A stretch of DNA of 44,907 nucleotides from Flavobacteriales bacterium (GCA_002720635.1 PBJD01000040.1:4446-49352), one strand, 5' to 3'. Shown: positions 33,258-43,125, counted from the stretch's first letter. Notes: generated from the sequence alone by a model not told the origin. Numbers and translations: made by a program.

Positions 33258-35336
33258 ATGGATAACGACATTAACAACCCGTTAAATAATAGTCTTCAGA
33301 AACACATAAGTGATGTGGTTTCTGGTGAAAAGAGGTTTGAAAACATATATCAGTCATTAACACGATTAATTTTAGGATCACCGGATAATTTAAAAAAAAT
33401 AAACATTAACGGTAAATCCACATTTGATTTTCTGGTTTTTAGAAACGGGAAAAGACATATTGTTGGAATGCATGATGAACTTAATAGTTTTGTATCCTAT
33501 GTTAAGGATGCTGCAGAAAATGGATCGTCGAAAGAAATGTCATTTGTATTGATTGGTGAGCCCGGTAACGGAAAAACATTTTTTGTAGATTATTTAAGTA
33601 CATTGTACAGAAATTTCATATCTCTTCCTGAAAACAATCGATTTACTTTCCAATTTAAAAACCTCAGCGAACTGGGAACATACGGCCAACTAAACAGGAT
33701 AGAATCACAAACTTTTGAAGATCCAATGATTTTAGCCATGAATTTATTTGATTCAAAAGATGAAAATATTGAATTTGTTCAAAAACTTGGTGCAACGGAT
33801 AAACAAATTGATGAATTTTATGAAAACTACAGGCCTCTGGGGGCATGTAGTGATTATATATTTCAGGAGTTAAAACAGCATACTGATTACAACATTGATA
33901 AACTGATGGAAAATCATATTGATATCGTTAAAATTCCCATCAGTGAATCCAGAGGTACATTAACGGGGAAATATGCTGCAAAAGACAAAATTACATCTTC
34001 CGCAGTTGATTTACTGGGAGAGGAATCTATTTCCAGGTTATTACACATTACCGATACCAATAACCCTTATCGATTTGACTTAAGAAGGGGGGCTTTAGCC
34101 AGAGTTGCCGGAGGAGGAATTCATTTTGCAGATGAAATATTCAAAAACAAAAAAGATCTGGTTCAGGTTTATTTAGGAGTAATTCAAAACAGGACAATTG
34201 AAATGGAGGGCTTTAAATGGCCTTTGGACACATTAATTGTTGCAACCAGTAATAACGCTGAGTTCGGTCGTTTTTTAGCTGAAAAGGAAGAAGCCCCTAT
34301 TGTTGACAGGTGTAGAATTACATATATGTCACACAACACCAATTATCTATTCCAAAAAAAATTAACCGACTATGCTTTGGGAAACAAAAACAAAACAAAC
34401 TTCTTAAATGAAAAAATGCATGTTGACCCAAATCTAAACTATGCTATTTCAACTGCAGTGGTACTGTCAAGAATGCCTAAATCAAATAAATTAAACCCTG
34501 TTGAAATGATGAAGTTAGCAGCAGGGGAAACCGCAGGAGAAAAAAGCATCAAAACATTAAGCGAAGTAATTAATGAATTGAATAAAGACCCGGATATAAC
34601 GAATAGATTCGGTCAAAAAGGACTTGGGCACAGAAACCTCGGGAGAACTTTACAAATATTGCTTGAGCGTTCAGAAACGCAGGAAGGAAAGTGTATGTAT
34701 GCCGGAGATGTTTTTATTGCTTTAGAAAGCGTAATACTGGATTATGTAACTGTTCCTGAAGACCGAACTAAATTTTTAAATGATTTAAAAATTGCAAGAG
34801 GTTTACACCGAAAAAATATTATGACTACGATTTTTAATGCTTACATGGATGAACCACATGCTATTGAAAAAGACGTTATCAATTATGTAAACATGGTTAT
34901 TGGTATTGACGCAAAAAACCTGGGTCCGGACAAAATATGGACCTACCACGACCCACAAACGGGAAAACTGGTACCCTTAAAAATTGACGAAGCTTTTATT
35001 GATAGCGTTGAGTCAAGATTGGGGTTAGGTAATAAAGAACAAAAGCAGAGCTTCAGAACCACTATATCCAAAATTTATGGACAGAAAATCGTTAAAGACC
35101 CGAATTATAATTTCATGGATAATAACGATTTAGTAAAAGCAGTAACTGAAGTTCGATTAAAATCAGATATTGCAGGCGCCGGAAGCTTAGTGGGAGCGCT
35201 TTCAAACCGAACCAACGAAGAGAATCAAAAACTATATAACAGGGTTTTAAACACCATGAGCAATAAACTTGGTTATTGCAAAACGTGTGCATTAAAAACA
35301 ATTGAATATTTCTGTACGCATGATGATGAAAACTAA
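33258..35336 (+). CDS. prkA: PrkA-family AAA+ protein (YeaG-like), paralogue 1
   Basis: PrkA/YeaG proteins have an N-terminal AAA+ ATPase and a C-terminal region once called a serine kinase; they act in stationary phase and, in Bacillus, in sporulation control. The 692-residue protein has Walker A GEPGNGKT (100-107), a Walker B-like GGGIHFADEIFKN (286-297) and sensor-type TLIVATSNNAEFGRF. The C-terminal part includes TYHDPQTGKLVPLKIDEAFIDS and ends with a cysteine cluster LGYCKTCALKTIEYFC that I do not recall from E. coli YeaG. It leads a four-gene operon; DUF444 follows after eight bases. Biochemical activity (kinase, ATPase or protease partner) is unsettled for the family. Confidence 0.9.
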   Translation: MDNDINNPLNNSLQKHISDVVSGEKRFENIYQSLTRLILGSPDNLKKININGKSTFDFLVFRNGKRHIVGMHDELNSFVSYVKDAAENGSSKEMSFVLIGEPGNGKTFFVDYLSTLYRNFISLPENNRFTFQFKNLSELGTYGQLNRIESQTFEDPMILAMNLFDSKDENIEFVQKLGATDKQIDEFYENYRPLGACSDYIFQELKQHTDYNIDKLMENHIDIVKIPISESRGTLTGKYAAKDKITSSAVDLLGEESISRLLHITDTNNPYRFDLRRGALARVAGGGIHFADEIFKNKKDLVQVYLGVIQNRTIEMEGFKWPLDTLIVATSNNAEFGRFLAEKEEAPIVDRCRITYMSHNTNYLFQKKLTDYALGNKNKTNFLNEKMHVDPNLNYAISTAVVLSRMPKSNKLNPVEMMKLAAGETAGEKSIKTLSEVINELNKDPDITNRFGQKGLGHRNLGRTLQILLERSETQEGKCMYAGDVFIALESVILDYVTVPEDRTKFLNDLKIARGLHRKNIMTTIFNAYMDEPHAIEKDVINYVNMVIGIDAKNLGPDKIWTYHDPQTGKLVPLKIDEAFIDSVESRLGLGNKEQKQSFRTTISKIYGQKIVKDPNYNFMDNNDLVKAVTEVRLKSDIAGAGSLVGALSNRTNEENQKLYNRVLNTMSNKLGYCKTCALKTIEYFCTHDDEN

Positions 35337-35344
35337 ACCCAGAA

Positions 35345-36604
35345 ATGAAAGGAGGTCGCAGGAAAAATATCGATCGCTTAGATGGAGAAAAAACCTATTT
35401 AAGAATAGAGGAATTATTTCTACATAATTCTTCAGAATCTTCTTATGTTTCTTTACAAACCCTTGATGAATTAATGGCTCGGGATAACCAGCGTGAAGAG
35501 GATGGATTTGAACGAAAAATTAAACTTGGTAAGATTGTCAGACCGGGTAAAAATGGATCTGATGAAATTATAATTGTTCCGAGTACAATTGAAACAAAAT
35601 TTTATCACGATAACGCTCCAAATAACGAGGAGGAGGAATTTGGTGGAACCGGAACGGAGGAAGAAGGCAGTGTTATAGGCGAAAAAAGCAACAATCCGAA
35701 AAATGAAGATGGATCGGGAAAAGGGCCAGGAGAAGGAAGTGAAAAAGGACATGACTTAAACTCAGACGCATACAATTTAGGAAAAGTTTTAACTGAATAC
35801 TTTAACCTTCCGAGGTTAAAGCAAAAAGGCATAAAAAAAAGCATATCCCAATACAATTATGAATTAACTGATTTGAATAAAGGTTTCGGTCAATTAATCG
35901 ATAAAAAACAAACTCTGAAACGAATCATTAAAACAAATATATTACTGAATAATATTCCGGAAAAAACAAAACCGGATTTATCATCATTGATTCACTCGCC
36001 TCAGGATACTGTTTATAAAATTTTATCACGAGAAATAAGTTATGAAACAGAGGCAATTGTATTTTTCGTAAGAGACTATTCCGGATCTATGCAGGGGTCA
36101 CCCTCGGAAGCCGTACTTACACAACATTTATTCTTGTACAGTTGGCTCATGTATCATTACGATAAAAGAGTAAAAACCCGATTCATTCTTCACGACACTC
36201 AAGCTATTGAGGCTGAAGACTTCAGTACCTACTACCGATCTAATGTGGCTGGAGGAACAAAAATATTCCCTGCCTTTGAACTGGTAAACTCAATTATTGA
36301 AAATGAACAATTGCATCTTTCAAAAAACATATATGTTTTTTATGGTTCAGATGGAGATGATTGGAAAGACAACAAAAATAATTTAGTAGGAGAAATTAAA
36401 AAACTGTCAAAATACGCAAACCGTATTGGAATATTCGTCGCAAGAAATTCTGGAAATGACAACCCCACAAGTCTTGAAAGCACAATTGAAGAATCAAATA
36501 TTTTAAGTGAATTAAACGACATCCTGAAAATCACTCAAATTAACTCCAGGGACTTCACTGAAAGTCAAATTATAGAATCCATAAAACTTTTTCTTAGGGT
36601 ATGA
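35345..36604 (+). CDS. yeaH: DUF444 / YeaH family von Willebrand A-like protein
   Basis: The 419-residue protein matches YeaH (DUF444), the usual genetic partner of YeaG/PrkA. A metal-site-like DxSxS motif is in FFVRDYSGSMQGSPSEAV, followed by VKTRFILHDTQAIEAEDFSTYYRSNVAGGTKIFPAF, which parallels the E. coli sequence with its HHTQA and GGT blocks. A very acidic and Gly-rich linker (about 95-140, NEEEEFGGTGTEEEGSVIG) separates the N-terminal part from the vWA-like domain. It overlaps the SpoVR gene by four bases (ATGA). A likely role is an adaptor or regulatory partner of the AAA+ proteins on each side (inference). Confidence 0.9.
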   Translation: MKGGRRKNIDRLDGEKTYLRIEELFLHNSSESSYVSLQTLDELMARDNQREEDGFERKIKLGKIVRPGKNGSDEIIIVPSTIETKFYHDNAPNNEEEEFGGTGTEEEGSVIGEKSNNPKNEDGSGKGPGEGSEKGHDLNSDAYNLGKVLTEYFNLPRLKQKGIKKSISQYNYELTDLNKGFGQLIDKKQTLKRIIKTNILLNNIPEKTKPDLSSLIHSPQDTVYKILSREISYETEAIVFFVRDYSGSMQGSPSEAVLTQHLFLYSWLMYHYDKRVKTRFILHDTQAIEAEDFSTYYRSNVAGGTKIFPAFELVNSIIENEQLHLSKNIYVFYGSDGDDWKDNKNNLVGEIKKLSKYANRIGIFVARNSGNDNPTSLESTIEESNILSELNDILKITQINSRDFTESQIIESIKLFLRV

Positions 36605-38190
36605 AACTGGTTAATCAACATACAAAGAATATTATGGAGGGGTGCAAAGAAAGAGCTCAGGACGCCGGGTTAAAATTCGACCAGGAAAGTCTGGAATACA
36701 TAGTTACCAACTCTGACTTAATAGAACTTCAACCAAAAATAATGATTCCTACAATGTATGATTTTTGGGTAAATGACATTGAAATAATACAAGGAAAAGA
36801 GAAGTATAAAGTATTCCCTCATAACCCATATGAAACTGTTATAAATTCCAGGCCGGCGATTTCATTCTACAATGATAATAATCCTGACTGGCTAAATGTT
36901 ATGATTTTTTATCATGTCCTGGCTCACATCGATTTTTTTCAAAACAACCATTTGTTTTCAAATACCTGGAATGAAGATTTTGTTGGAAAAGCTTTGGCAG
37001 ACAAAAGACAAATTGCGTTTTTAAGAACAAAACATGGAAGATGGGTTGACTATGTCATTGAATTTTCAAGAAGCATTGATAATCTGGTTGGATTTTTTTC
37101 TGCTCTCAACGAAAAAGAAGCCCCTCCCATTGGAGCAGATATGGCTGGATATTACTTCAATATATTTTGTCAGGAAAAACTCAAGTTGAATGAGCACATT
37201 GTTTTCAAACAAATCGAACAATACAATAAATTAATCAGCAACAATCCACAAGTTGGAAAAGTTTTATTCTTTAATAACATTATGAAAAAACATCCTGAAT
37301 TTGAATTTGAATTCAAAAAACATATTGATACCAATAAATCCAACAAAACGGATGTAATTCAATTTATAAGAGATCATTCTCCATTTTTAAATAAGGATGA
37401 AAACAAATGGATGAAAACCATTGTAAATATTATTCGAGAATCATCCGTTTATTTCAGTCCCCAGATTCGAACAAAAATAATTAACGAGGGTTGGGCATCC
37501 TTTTGGCACGACAGATTATTCAGGATGGATGACAGAATAAGTGGCAACGAAGTTCAATATGCTAAAATAAATGCATCAGTTACCTCTATTAACAGAGCAG
37601 GACTTAACCCTTACGCGATTGGTTTGCGCCTGATACAGGAAGTTGAAGAATTAGGCGACAGAGGAATGCTGAGTCATGAATTTGAGAGGATTACCAGTAT
37701 TGATGAGCGATCAAAATACAATACACAAAATAGCAAAGGTTTAGATGCGATATTTCATTTAAGAAAGCACTTTTCCGATTTTACTTTAATAAACTCTTTT
37801 GTAAATCAGGACTTTGTTTCAAAACACGACCTGATGGTAATTGGAAAACGACAAAATGAAGAAAGAAACACAACAGAATATTATGTAAAAAGCAAAAAAG
37901 CAGAAGACTACAAAAACATGCTGCTTGATAGTTTATATCACCCACCATCCATATCAGTTGATGAGGTAAAAACGAATGATAAGTGCTTATACCTTATTCA
38001 TCAATTTGAAGGAAAACAATTGTTAAAAAGCCATATAAAAAGCACAATGATGGGAATTGGTTTTTTATGGGGAGGAAATGTTGAATTAATAACACAGGAA
38101 ATAAAGTTGAATAAGTCTGATGGAACGAAATGGAATAAGAAAGTCATCTATACCTATAAGAATAAAAAATTAACAAAAGAGGAACTTTAA
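36601..38190 (+). CDS. spoVR: SpoVR / YcgB family protein
   Basis: The 529-residue protein belongs to the SpoVR family, named for a Bacillus spore-cortex gene but present in many non-spore-formers, where E. coli YcgB is stationary-phase induced. Family blocks include ETVINSRPAISFYNDNNPDWLNVMIFYHVLAHIDFFQNN, RTKIINEGWASFWHDRLFRM and GLNPYAIGLRLIQEVEELGDRGMLSHEFE. The His/Glu-rich HVLAHIDFF and NEGWASFWH segments look like potential metal sites. It sits in the operon between YeaH and a second PrkA and overlaps both neighbours (ATGA and TAATG). The molecular function is not established. Confidence 0.92.
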   Translation: MKLVNQHTKNIMEGCKERAQDAGLKFDQESLEYIVTNSDLIELQPKIMIPTMYDFWVNDIEIIQGKEKYKVFPHNPYETVINSRPAISFYNDNNPDWLNVMIFYHVLAHIDFFQNNHLFSNTWNEDFVGKALADKRQIAFLRTKHGRWVDYVIEFSRSIDNLVGFFSALNEKEAPPIGADMAGYYFNIFCQEKLKLNEHIVFKQIEQYNKLISNNPQVGKVLFFNNIMKKHPEFEFEFKKHIDTNKSNKTDVIQFIRDHSPFLNKDENKWMKTIVNIIRESSVYFSPQIRTKIINEGWASFWHDRLFRMDDRISGNEVQYAKINASVTSINRAGLNPYAIGLRLIQEVEELGDRGMLSHEFERITSIDERSKYNTQNSKGLDAIFHLRKHFSDFTLINSFVNQDFVSKHDLMVIGKRQNEERNTTEYYVKSKKAEDYKNMLLDSLYHPPSISVDEVKTNDKCLYLIHQFEGKQLLKSHIKSTMMGIGFLWGGNVELITQEIKLNKSDGTKWNKKVIYTYKNKKLTKEEL

Positions 38191-40445
38191 TGAGCGATGA
38201 ATTTGAACATAACGACTCAAAAAACCTATACGATGCTTTGGAAAAGCTTAGTGAGCATCTTATTGAAACGGAACGTCTCAAACCAATAAGTTTCTCAGAC
38301 TTCCTAGAGCTTTCTGTAAAAGACCCTTATGGAGTTTACAGAGATATTTTTCAAGTGTTTTACGACATGGTTCATTTTTATGTCAAAGAACGGAAGGAGA
38401 GAAAAAAAAATCTTTTTACCGAATCCTATTTTAAAAATTATGACTTTTTCAAATTATTGCAGGAAGGTTGTGACAACCCCTTTTTTGCCGATCGACTTTT
38501 CGCCAATCGTTTCATAAATCTGGTAAATGGATTTAAGGACGGGACCCGTACAAACCAAATTGTCTTATTTGAGGGCCCTCCGGGAAGTGGAAAAAGTACA
38601 TTTTTAAATAACTTACTACAAAAACTTGAAGAATACACTCTCACAAGTGACGGATCCATTTATTCAATTTACTGGAAAATTGACGTTGACAAACTTGGCG
38701 GTAGAAGTAATGTCAAAAACATTATTGATACCGTTGGTAGTGAAGGTTCCCAATCTTTTAACTCTAAAGAAAAACACCTGGAGTTTTTATGCCCCAGCCA
38801 TGACCATCCCATTTTATTGATTCCAAAAGAATACCGAAAAACATTTTTAAACAACCTTATAAAAGACAATAAATTCAAGAATAAACTCTTTCACGAGAAG
38901 CAATATGAGTGGATTTTCAATGAAGTTCCCTGTAGTATTTGTCAATCCTTATACACCTCTTTATTTGATAAGCTGGAAAACGCAGCAGCCGTTTACAGCA
39001 TGGTACATGCAAAGAAAATGCGTTTCAACCGACAATTTGGAGAAGGAATAAGCCTTTTTAATCCCGGGGATCAGATATATCAAAAAGCCATTACAAATAA
39101 AACATTGGAGCAAAAAATAAACAACCTTTTCAAAACAGAGCACATAGAATTCATTTATTCAATTCTGGCAAAAACAAATAATGGAGTATTTGCTCTAATG
39201 GACATAAAAGAAGAAAACATAAAGCGATTAATCCAGCTTCATGGTATAATCAGTGATGGAATACACAAAGTAGGTCTTATCGAAGAAAGCATTAAGTCTT
39301 TGTTTGTTGGCTTAGTAAATCCAGGAGACAAAGTTCATTACTCCGATATTCCATCTTTCCAGGACAGAGTTATTGAAGTTAAAATACCTTACGTCCTGGA
39401 TTATAATATTGAAGTCTCCATCTACAAGAATCAGTTTGGAGACGCAATAGAAAACTTATTTCTTCCGGGAGTACTTAGAAACCTCGCAAAAATAATGATC
39501 AGCTCAAGGTTGAACGGAGAATCAAAAACCATCAAAACATGGCTAAAAAAACCAAATGACTATAAAAACTATGTTGACAATAATTTTCATTTATTAAAAA
39601 TGGAACTATACACAGGTAAAATACCATTTTGGCTTAAAGAGGCCGACATAAAATCATTTGACTCAAGTATAAAAAGAGGTCTTTTAAGAGAATCTGATAC
39701 AGAAGGAAATTCAGGTTTTACGGGAAGACAAAGTATAAATATATTCAGAAACTTTCTTACTCAACATAAAAAACCGGATCATTTAATCACAATGTCAGAA
39801 GTAGAGACTTTCTTCTTAAAAAACAAAACAAAGCTTTTCAACGATTTTATCACTAAGGACTTTATCACGTTCATGAGAAGAATGTATGACTACAACCTGC
39901 TTCAGGAAGTTAAAGAATGTATTTACTATTACAATAAATCTCAAATTTCAAAGGATATACTTAACTACATCTACGCACTGAGTTTTGACAAGGGAGAGGA
40001 GGTTATTAATCCATATACCAATGATTATATAACTGTTGATGAAGATTTTTTCAACCTTTTTGAGTCCATAGTGCTAACTCCGGACTCAGATGAAGTAACA
40101 AGCTTCAGAAGAGATATACAAACCACTTATATTTCTCAAACACTGGCTCAGGAAATTCAAATTGAAGGTCTTGACATTACTGAAACAGCTCTTTACAAAA
40201 AAATACTCGACAAATACACCAGAAGCTTAAAGAAAAACGCATTAACCCCCTTTGTGGAAAATGAAAATTTTCGAAGAGCTTTGTTGGATTATGACTCGGA
40301 TTCCTTCGCAAAATATGATGCCCGTCTAAAGAAAAGCATAAAACATTTAATCAAAAATTTAATCAAAAAATATGGCTACACTCAAGAGGGCGCAATGCAA
40401 GTTGTTATATACCTGATTGACAACAAACTTTATTTGAAAAATTAA
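38190..40445 (+). CDS. Second, divergent PrkA-family AAA+ protein (paralogue 2)
   Basis: The 751-residue protein has the PrkA N-terminal box SFSDFLELSVKDPYGVYRDIF, Walker A EGPPGSGKS (128-136), and a potential zinc module C201-P-S-H204 ... C248-S-I-C251; CPSHDHPILLIPKEYR parallels CPMHEDPLHLIP of Bacillus PrkA. Residues about 600-751 resemble the PrkA C-terminus (INPYTNDYITVDEDFFNLFES ... KYGYTQEGAMQVVIYLI). It is thus closer to the Bacillus form than paralogue 1, which is YeaG-like without this Cys/His module. The segment 300-450 is diverged (FALMDIKEENIKRLIQLHGII). Its start overlaps the spoVR stop; its stop overlaps the stop of the convergent DUF2279 gene. Confidence 0.85.
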   Translation: MSDEFEHNDSKNLYDALEKLSEHLIETERLKPISFSDFLELSVKDPYGVYRDIFQVFYDMVHFYVKERKERKKNLFTESYFKNYDFFKLLQEGCDNPFFADRLFANRFINLVNGFKDGTRTNQIVLFEGPPGSGKSTFLNNLLQKLEEYTLTSDGSIYSIYWKIDVDKLGGRSNVKNIIDTVGSEGSQSFNSKEKHLEFLCPSHDHPILLIPKEYRKTFLNNLIKDNKFKNKLFHEKQYEWIFNEVPCSICQSLYTSLFDKLENAAAVYSMVHAKKMRFNRQFGEGISLFNPGDQIYQKAITNKTLEQKINNLFKTEHIEFIYSILAKTNNGVFALMDIKEENIKRLIQLHGIISDGIHKVGLIEESIKSLFVGLVNPGDKVHYSDIPSFQDRVIEVKIPYVLDYNIEVSIYKNQFGDAIENLFLPGVLRNLAKIMISSRLNGESKTIKTWLKKPNDYKNYVDNNFHLLKMELYTGKIPFWLKEADIKSFDSSIKRGLLRESDTEGNSGFTGRQSINIFRNFLTQHKKPDHLITMSEVETFFLKNKTKLFNDFITKDFITFMRRMYDYNLLQEVKECIYYYNKSQISKDILNYIYALSFDKGEEVINPYTNDYITVDEDFFNLFESIVLTPDSDEVTSFRRDIQTTYISQTLAQEIQIEGLDITETALYKKILDKYTRSLKKNALTPFVENENFRRALLDYDSDSFAKYDARLKKSIKHLIKNLIKKYGYTQEGAMQVVIYLIDNKLYLKN

Positions 40446-41326
40446 AAATAAAGTGGTTTAAATCCAAAGCCATGGGGAACTGAATATTCCAGGGCGGGAA
40501 ATGGAATTTTCAACACCATAAGTGCATCTAAAGTCATTCTGATTAACTTATACTTCGTTCGAATTCTGGTCCAATCGACATCTAAAGAAAAATAGTACTG
40601 TCGATAGCGCTGGTAAGAAGCAAAATCCCCGATATTTTCAAAATCACTAAACATATTTTCACCACTGCACCCAACTGCAACATTGACCCAGTCCGGAATT
40701 TTTTTATTTCGAATAATTCTATTGAGATTAGCACTTAACCAGTATGTATGTCCGTTATAATCATAAAAAAAACTTTGCAATTGATTTTCTCCCAGATACC
40801 AAGGCTTCATATTTGCCATTTTTGAACGTTGATAGCTCATTTTAAGCTTTACAATCTGATCATCATAAGCCAGTTCCTGACCAACCAGCAAAACAGATCC
40901 CGCTGTATTTGCCCATATATCACCCCAGGAAAACCCCCATCCCTCATACAATCCATCAAAAACTTCAATAGGAGCCTGCAGGAAAAAACCTAATGGACCT
41001 CCGTAAATTAACGCGTTCTTCTTTTTTACACCTGCTCTTCTCAAACCATAATATCCCGTAAAACTTTCCTTATAGGCAGTCAGCGCATGTCCATACTTAT
41101 CCATTTGAAGCCATCCCTTATTATCATTGTAATAATGAAACGGGACCCTTTCTTTATCCGCATACCAGATGTATTGCAGGTAACTCAGTCCCCCAATATA
41201 AAAAGCACTCTCAACAGCTATCAAACTATTGACTTTTTTCCAGTTTACCGTATCCGGGAATTGTCGAATTTGAGAATGCACTAAAATCGGGAAAGTAAAA
41301 ATCAGAAGAAAAATTAGTTTTTTCAT
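40442..41326 (-). CDS. DUF2279 family protein
   Basis: The ATG at 41326 is preferred over the track start at 41362 because it gives a clean signal peptide (MKKLIFLLIFTFPILVHSQ) and 294 residues. The body matches DUF2279, predicted membrane-associated proteins: NDNKGWLQMDKYGHALTAYKESFTGYYGLRRAGV, then GFFLQAPIEVFDGLYEGWGFSWGDIWANTAGS. The C-terminal half is rich in aromatic, beta-like segments (FSLDVDWTRIRTKYKLIRMTLD), suggesting outer-membrane or periplasmic location. Function unknown. Its stop codon overlaps that of the convergent PrkA paralogue 2. Confidence 0.82.
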   Translation of the reverse strand: MKKLIFLLIFTFPILVHSQIRQFPDTVNWKKVNSLIAVESAFYIGGLSYLQYIWYADKERVPFHYYNDNKGWLQMDKYGHALTAYKESFTGYYGLRRAGVKKKNALIYGGPLGFFLQAPIEVFDGLYEGWGFSWGDIWANTAGSVLLVGQELAYDDQIVKLKMSYQRSKMANMKPWYLGENQLQSFFYDYNGHTYWLSANLNRIIRNKKIPDWVNVAVGCSGENMFSDFENIGDFASYQRYRQYYFSLDVDWTRIRTKYKLIRMTLDALMVLKIPFPALEYSVPHGFGFKPLYF

Positions 41327-41452
41327 TTTCAATCCTGCAGCAGGTGCATAATATAACATCAATCAATTAGCCAATGTAAAAATAATTTTAAGACTTTTTA
41401 ACAATTGATGCAGGTTACCTTTCGTTACTAATTGCATTACACTAATAAAAAC

Positions 41453-43123
41453 ATGAAAAAACTAACGATTTCCGCAGTTTTTGTTTCAGTATTGTTTTCA
41501 GGAACAATTGAAGCATCCGATAATTTTAATGAATTTGAGAAAGTTAACGTATACCAACTCAATGAACACAATTCCAATACTATAAAACTTAAAATGAATT
41601 ATGCAGGGAATAACTTCATTTCCAATTCCGATTTAAAGATTCTTGAAAACAATGAAATCCTGCAAGTTGACTTAGTATATACCCGCTTTAAAAGAGATGC
41701 TGATTTTGATCAATCAGCATTAAACAAAAAGCGTATTGCTCAATTAAAAAAAGCGTATGATATTTTCGAAAGTGAAAACATAAAATGGCATTTAATTGAA
41801 CAGGATGGAGCAACAAATTTTAAGCAGGCTAAAGACTATTTTCATGGTTTCGTAATCCATTACGGAAAGAGTCTGAATTACAAAACACTGAGTAATGCTT
41901 ATTCAGAAATTCAGAAAGAGTTTGACTCCTACCCAATGAAAAATTCAGGTGGCGTTATAAAATATGAATCCGGGACAAAAATTAAAATACAACCCAACTC
42001 AGTAACCTATGAAGACGGAACACCTGTTACAGGAGATTTTGAAATAAAATACAGAGAATTCAGAAACGCAGCAGAAATTGCTTTTTCAGGTATACCGATG
42101 ACATTTAATGATCAAAATTTCAATTCTGTCGGAATGTACGAAATTCGAGGAGAACAGGACGGCAAAACATTAAAACTGACAAAACCTGCCGTAGTAAATT
42201 TTCAATGCACAAAAGGAGATGCAGGTGTTGGATTTTATCAACTGGATGAGAACGCCAGTAAATGGAAAAAAGTCAAACAAATAACCAAAGCAGAAAGCAA
42301 AGAACTGAACCCTGAAGAAAATGATAAAGCAATAAAAAAAGAGGTTCCAATTGGTTCTTTTTCCGTTTCCGGTGGAGGGATTGGAACCGTAGACGGGAAA
42401 ATGAGAGCTGTGCCTTTTGGAAAAAATAAAAACTGGATTTCATCCGAATTGCTGGCGGAAAAAAAAGAAAGAGTCAGATTTGGGAATTACAGTTGGAAAT
42501 GCTACAACGAGGCACTAATACAGGTTAAAGACTCTGTAAGAGAATTAAACAGGGATGACAAGAAGCAAGAGGTTGTTTTAACAGGTAAAAGTATTGAATT
42601 AATTAATCAAAAAATCAAGGGAAATAAAATCCCCGGTCATTTTCCTGTCCAGGAATTCGCAATAGAAATGAAACAACACAAAGATGACGGCAACAGAACC
42701 AACGCAACATTACTGGCAGAAGGTGCTGATAAAGGACATACCTATCCTTCACTGGTAAAAGGGCTGAATTCCAGTTCATTTGGTGTTTACAACTGTGATC
42801 AGGTATACAGAATGGATAACCGAATAACCCTTCTTCCAGAATATGTAGATGAAAACGGAAATAAAATTACGAAACAACACGTACTTTGTGTGGTGGATCT
42901 CAATTACAATGGATCATTTAGCTACAATCCCAACTCAATTACAGTCGATAAAAAAGGGAAAAATGTTTTACTGTTGTTTACAGAAGACAAAAAACTATTT
43001 GTCCTTGGTGAAAATGAATATCAAAAACTGGACAAAAATTCCGCTCAACCTACAATTGTAATGACGGATATGACCAAGGAGCTATCCTCAACAAAAGCAC
43101 TCAAAGAATACTTAAACATTTAA
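41453..43123 (+). CDS. Unknown secreted protein
   Basis: The track starts at TTG 41432; the ATG at 41453 gives a standard signal peptide (MKKLTISAVFVSVLFSGTIEA) and 556 residues. I recognise no named family. Residues about 165-235 (YESGTKIKIQPNSVTYEDGTPVTGDFEIKYREFRNAAEIAFSGIPMTF ... SVGMYEIRGEQDGKTLKL) follow a pattern common in Bacteroidota surface proteins: a beta domain opening with G-x-x-I-x-I-x-P-N-x-x. There is no T9SS sorting domain and no lipobox, so it is probably periplasmic or outer-membrane associated. It is a single gene with a strong hairpin 3 bases after its stop. Confidence 0.8.
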   Translation: MKKLTISAVFVSVLFSGTIEASDNFNEFEKVNVYQLNEHNSNTIKLKMNYAGNNFISNSDLKILENNEILQVDLVYTRFKRDADFDQSALNKKRIAQLKKAYDIFESENIKWHLIEQDGATNFKQAKDYFHGFVIHYGKSLNYKTLSNAYSEIQKEFDSYPMKNSGGVIKYESGTKIKIQPNSVTYEDGTPVTGDFEIKYREFRNAAEIAFSGIPMTFNDQNFNSVGMYEIRGEQDGKTLKLTKPAVVNFQCTKGDAGVGFYQLDENASKWKKVKQITKAESKELNPEENDKAIKKEVPIGSFSVSGGGIGTVDGKMRAVPFGKNKNWISSELLAEKKERVRFGNYSWKCYNEALIQVKDSVRELNRDDKKQEVVLTGKSIELINQKIKGNKIPGHFPVQEFAIEMKQHKDDGNRTNATLLAEGADKGHTYPSLVKGLNSSSFGVYNCDQVYRMDNRITLLPEYVDENGNKITKQHVLCVVDLNYNGSFSYNPNSITVDKKGKNVLLLFTEDKKLFVLGENEYQKLDKNSAQPTIVMTDMTKELSSTKALKEYLNI

Positions 43124-43125
43124 CT

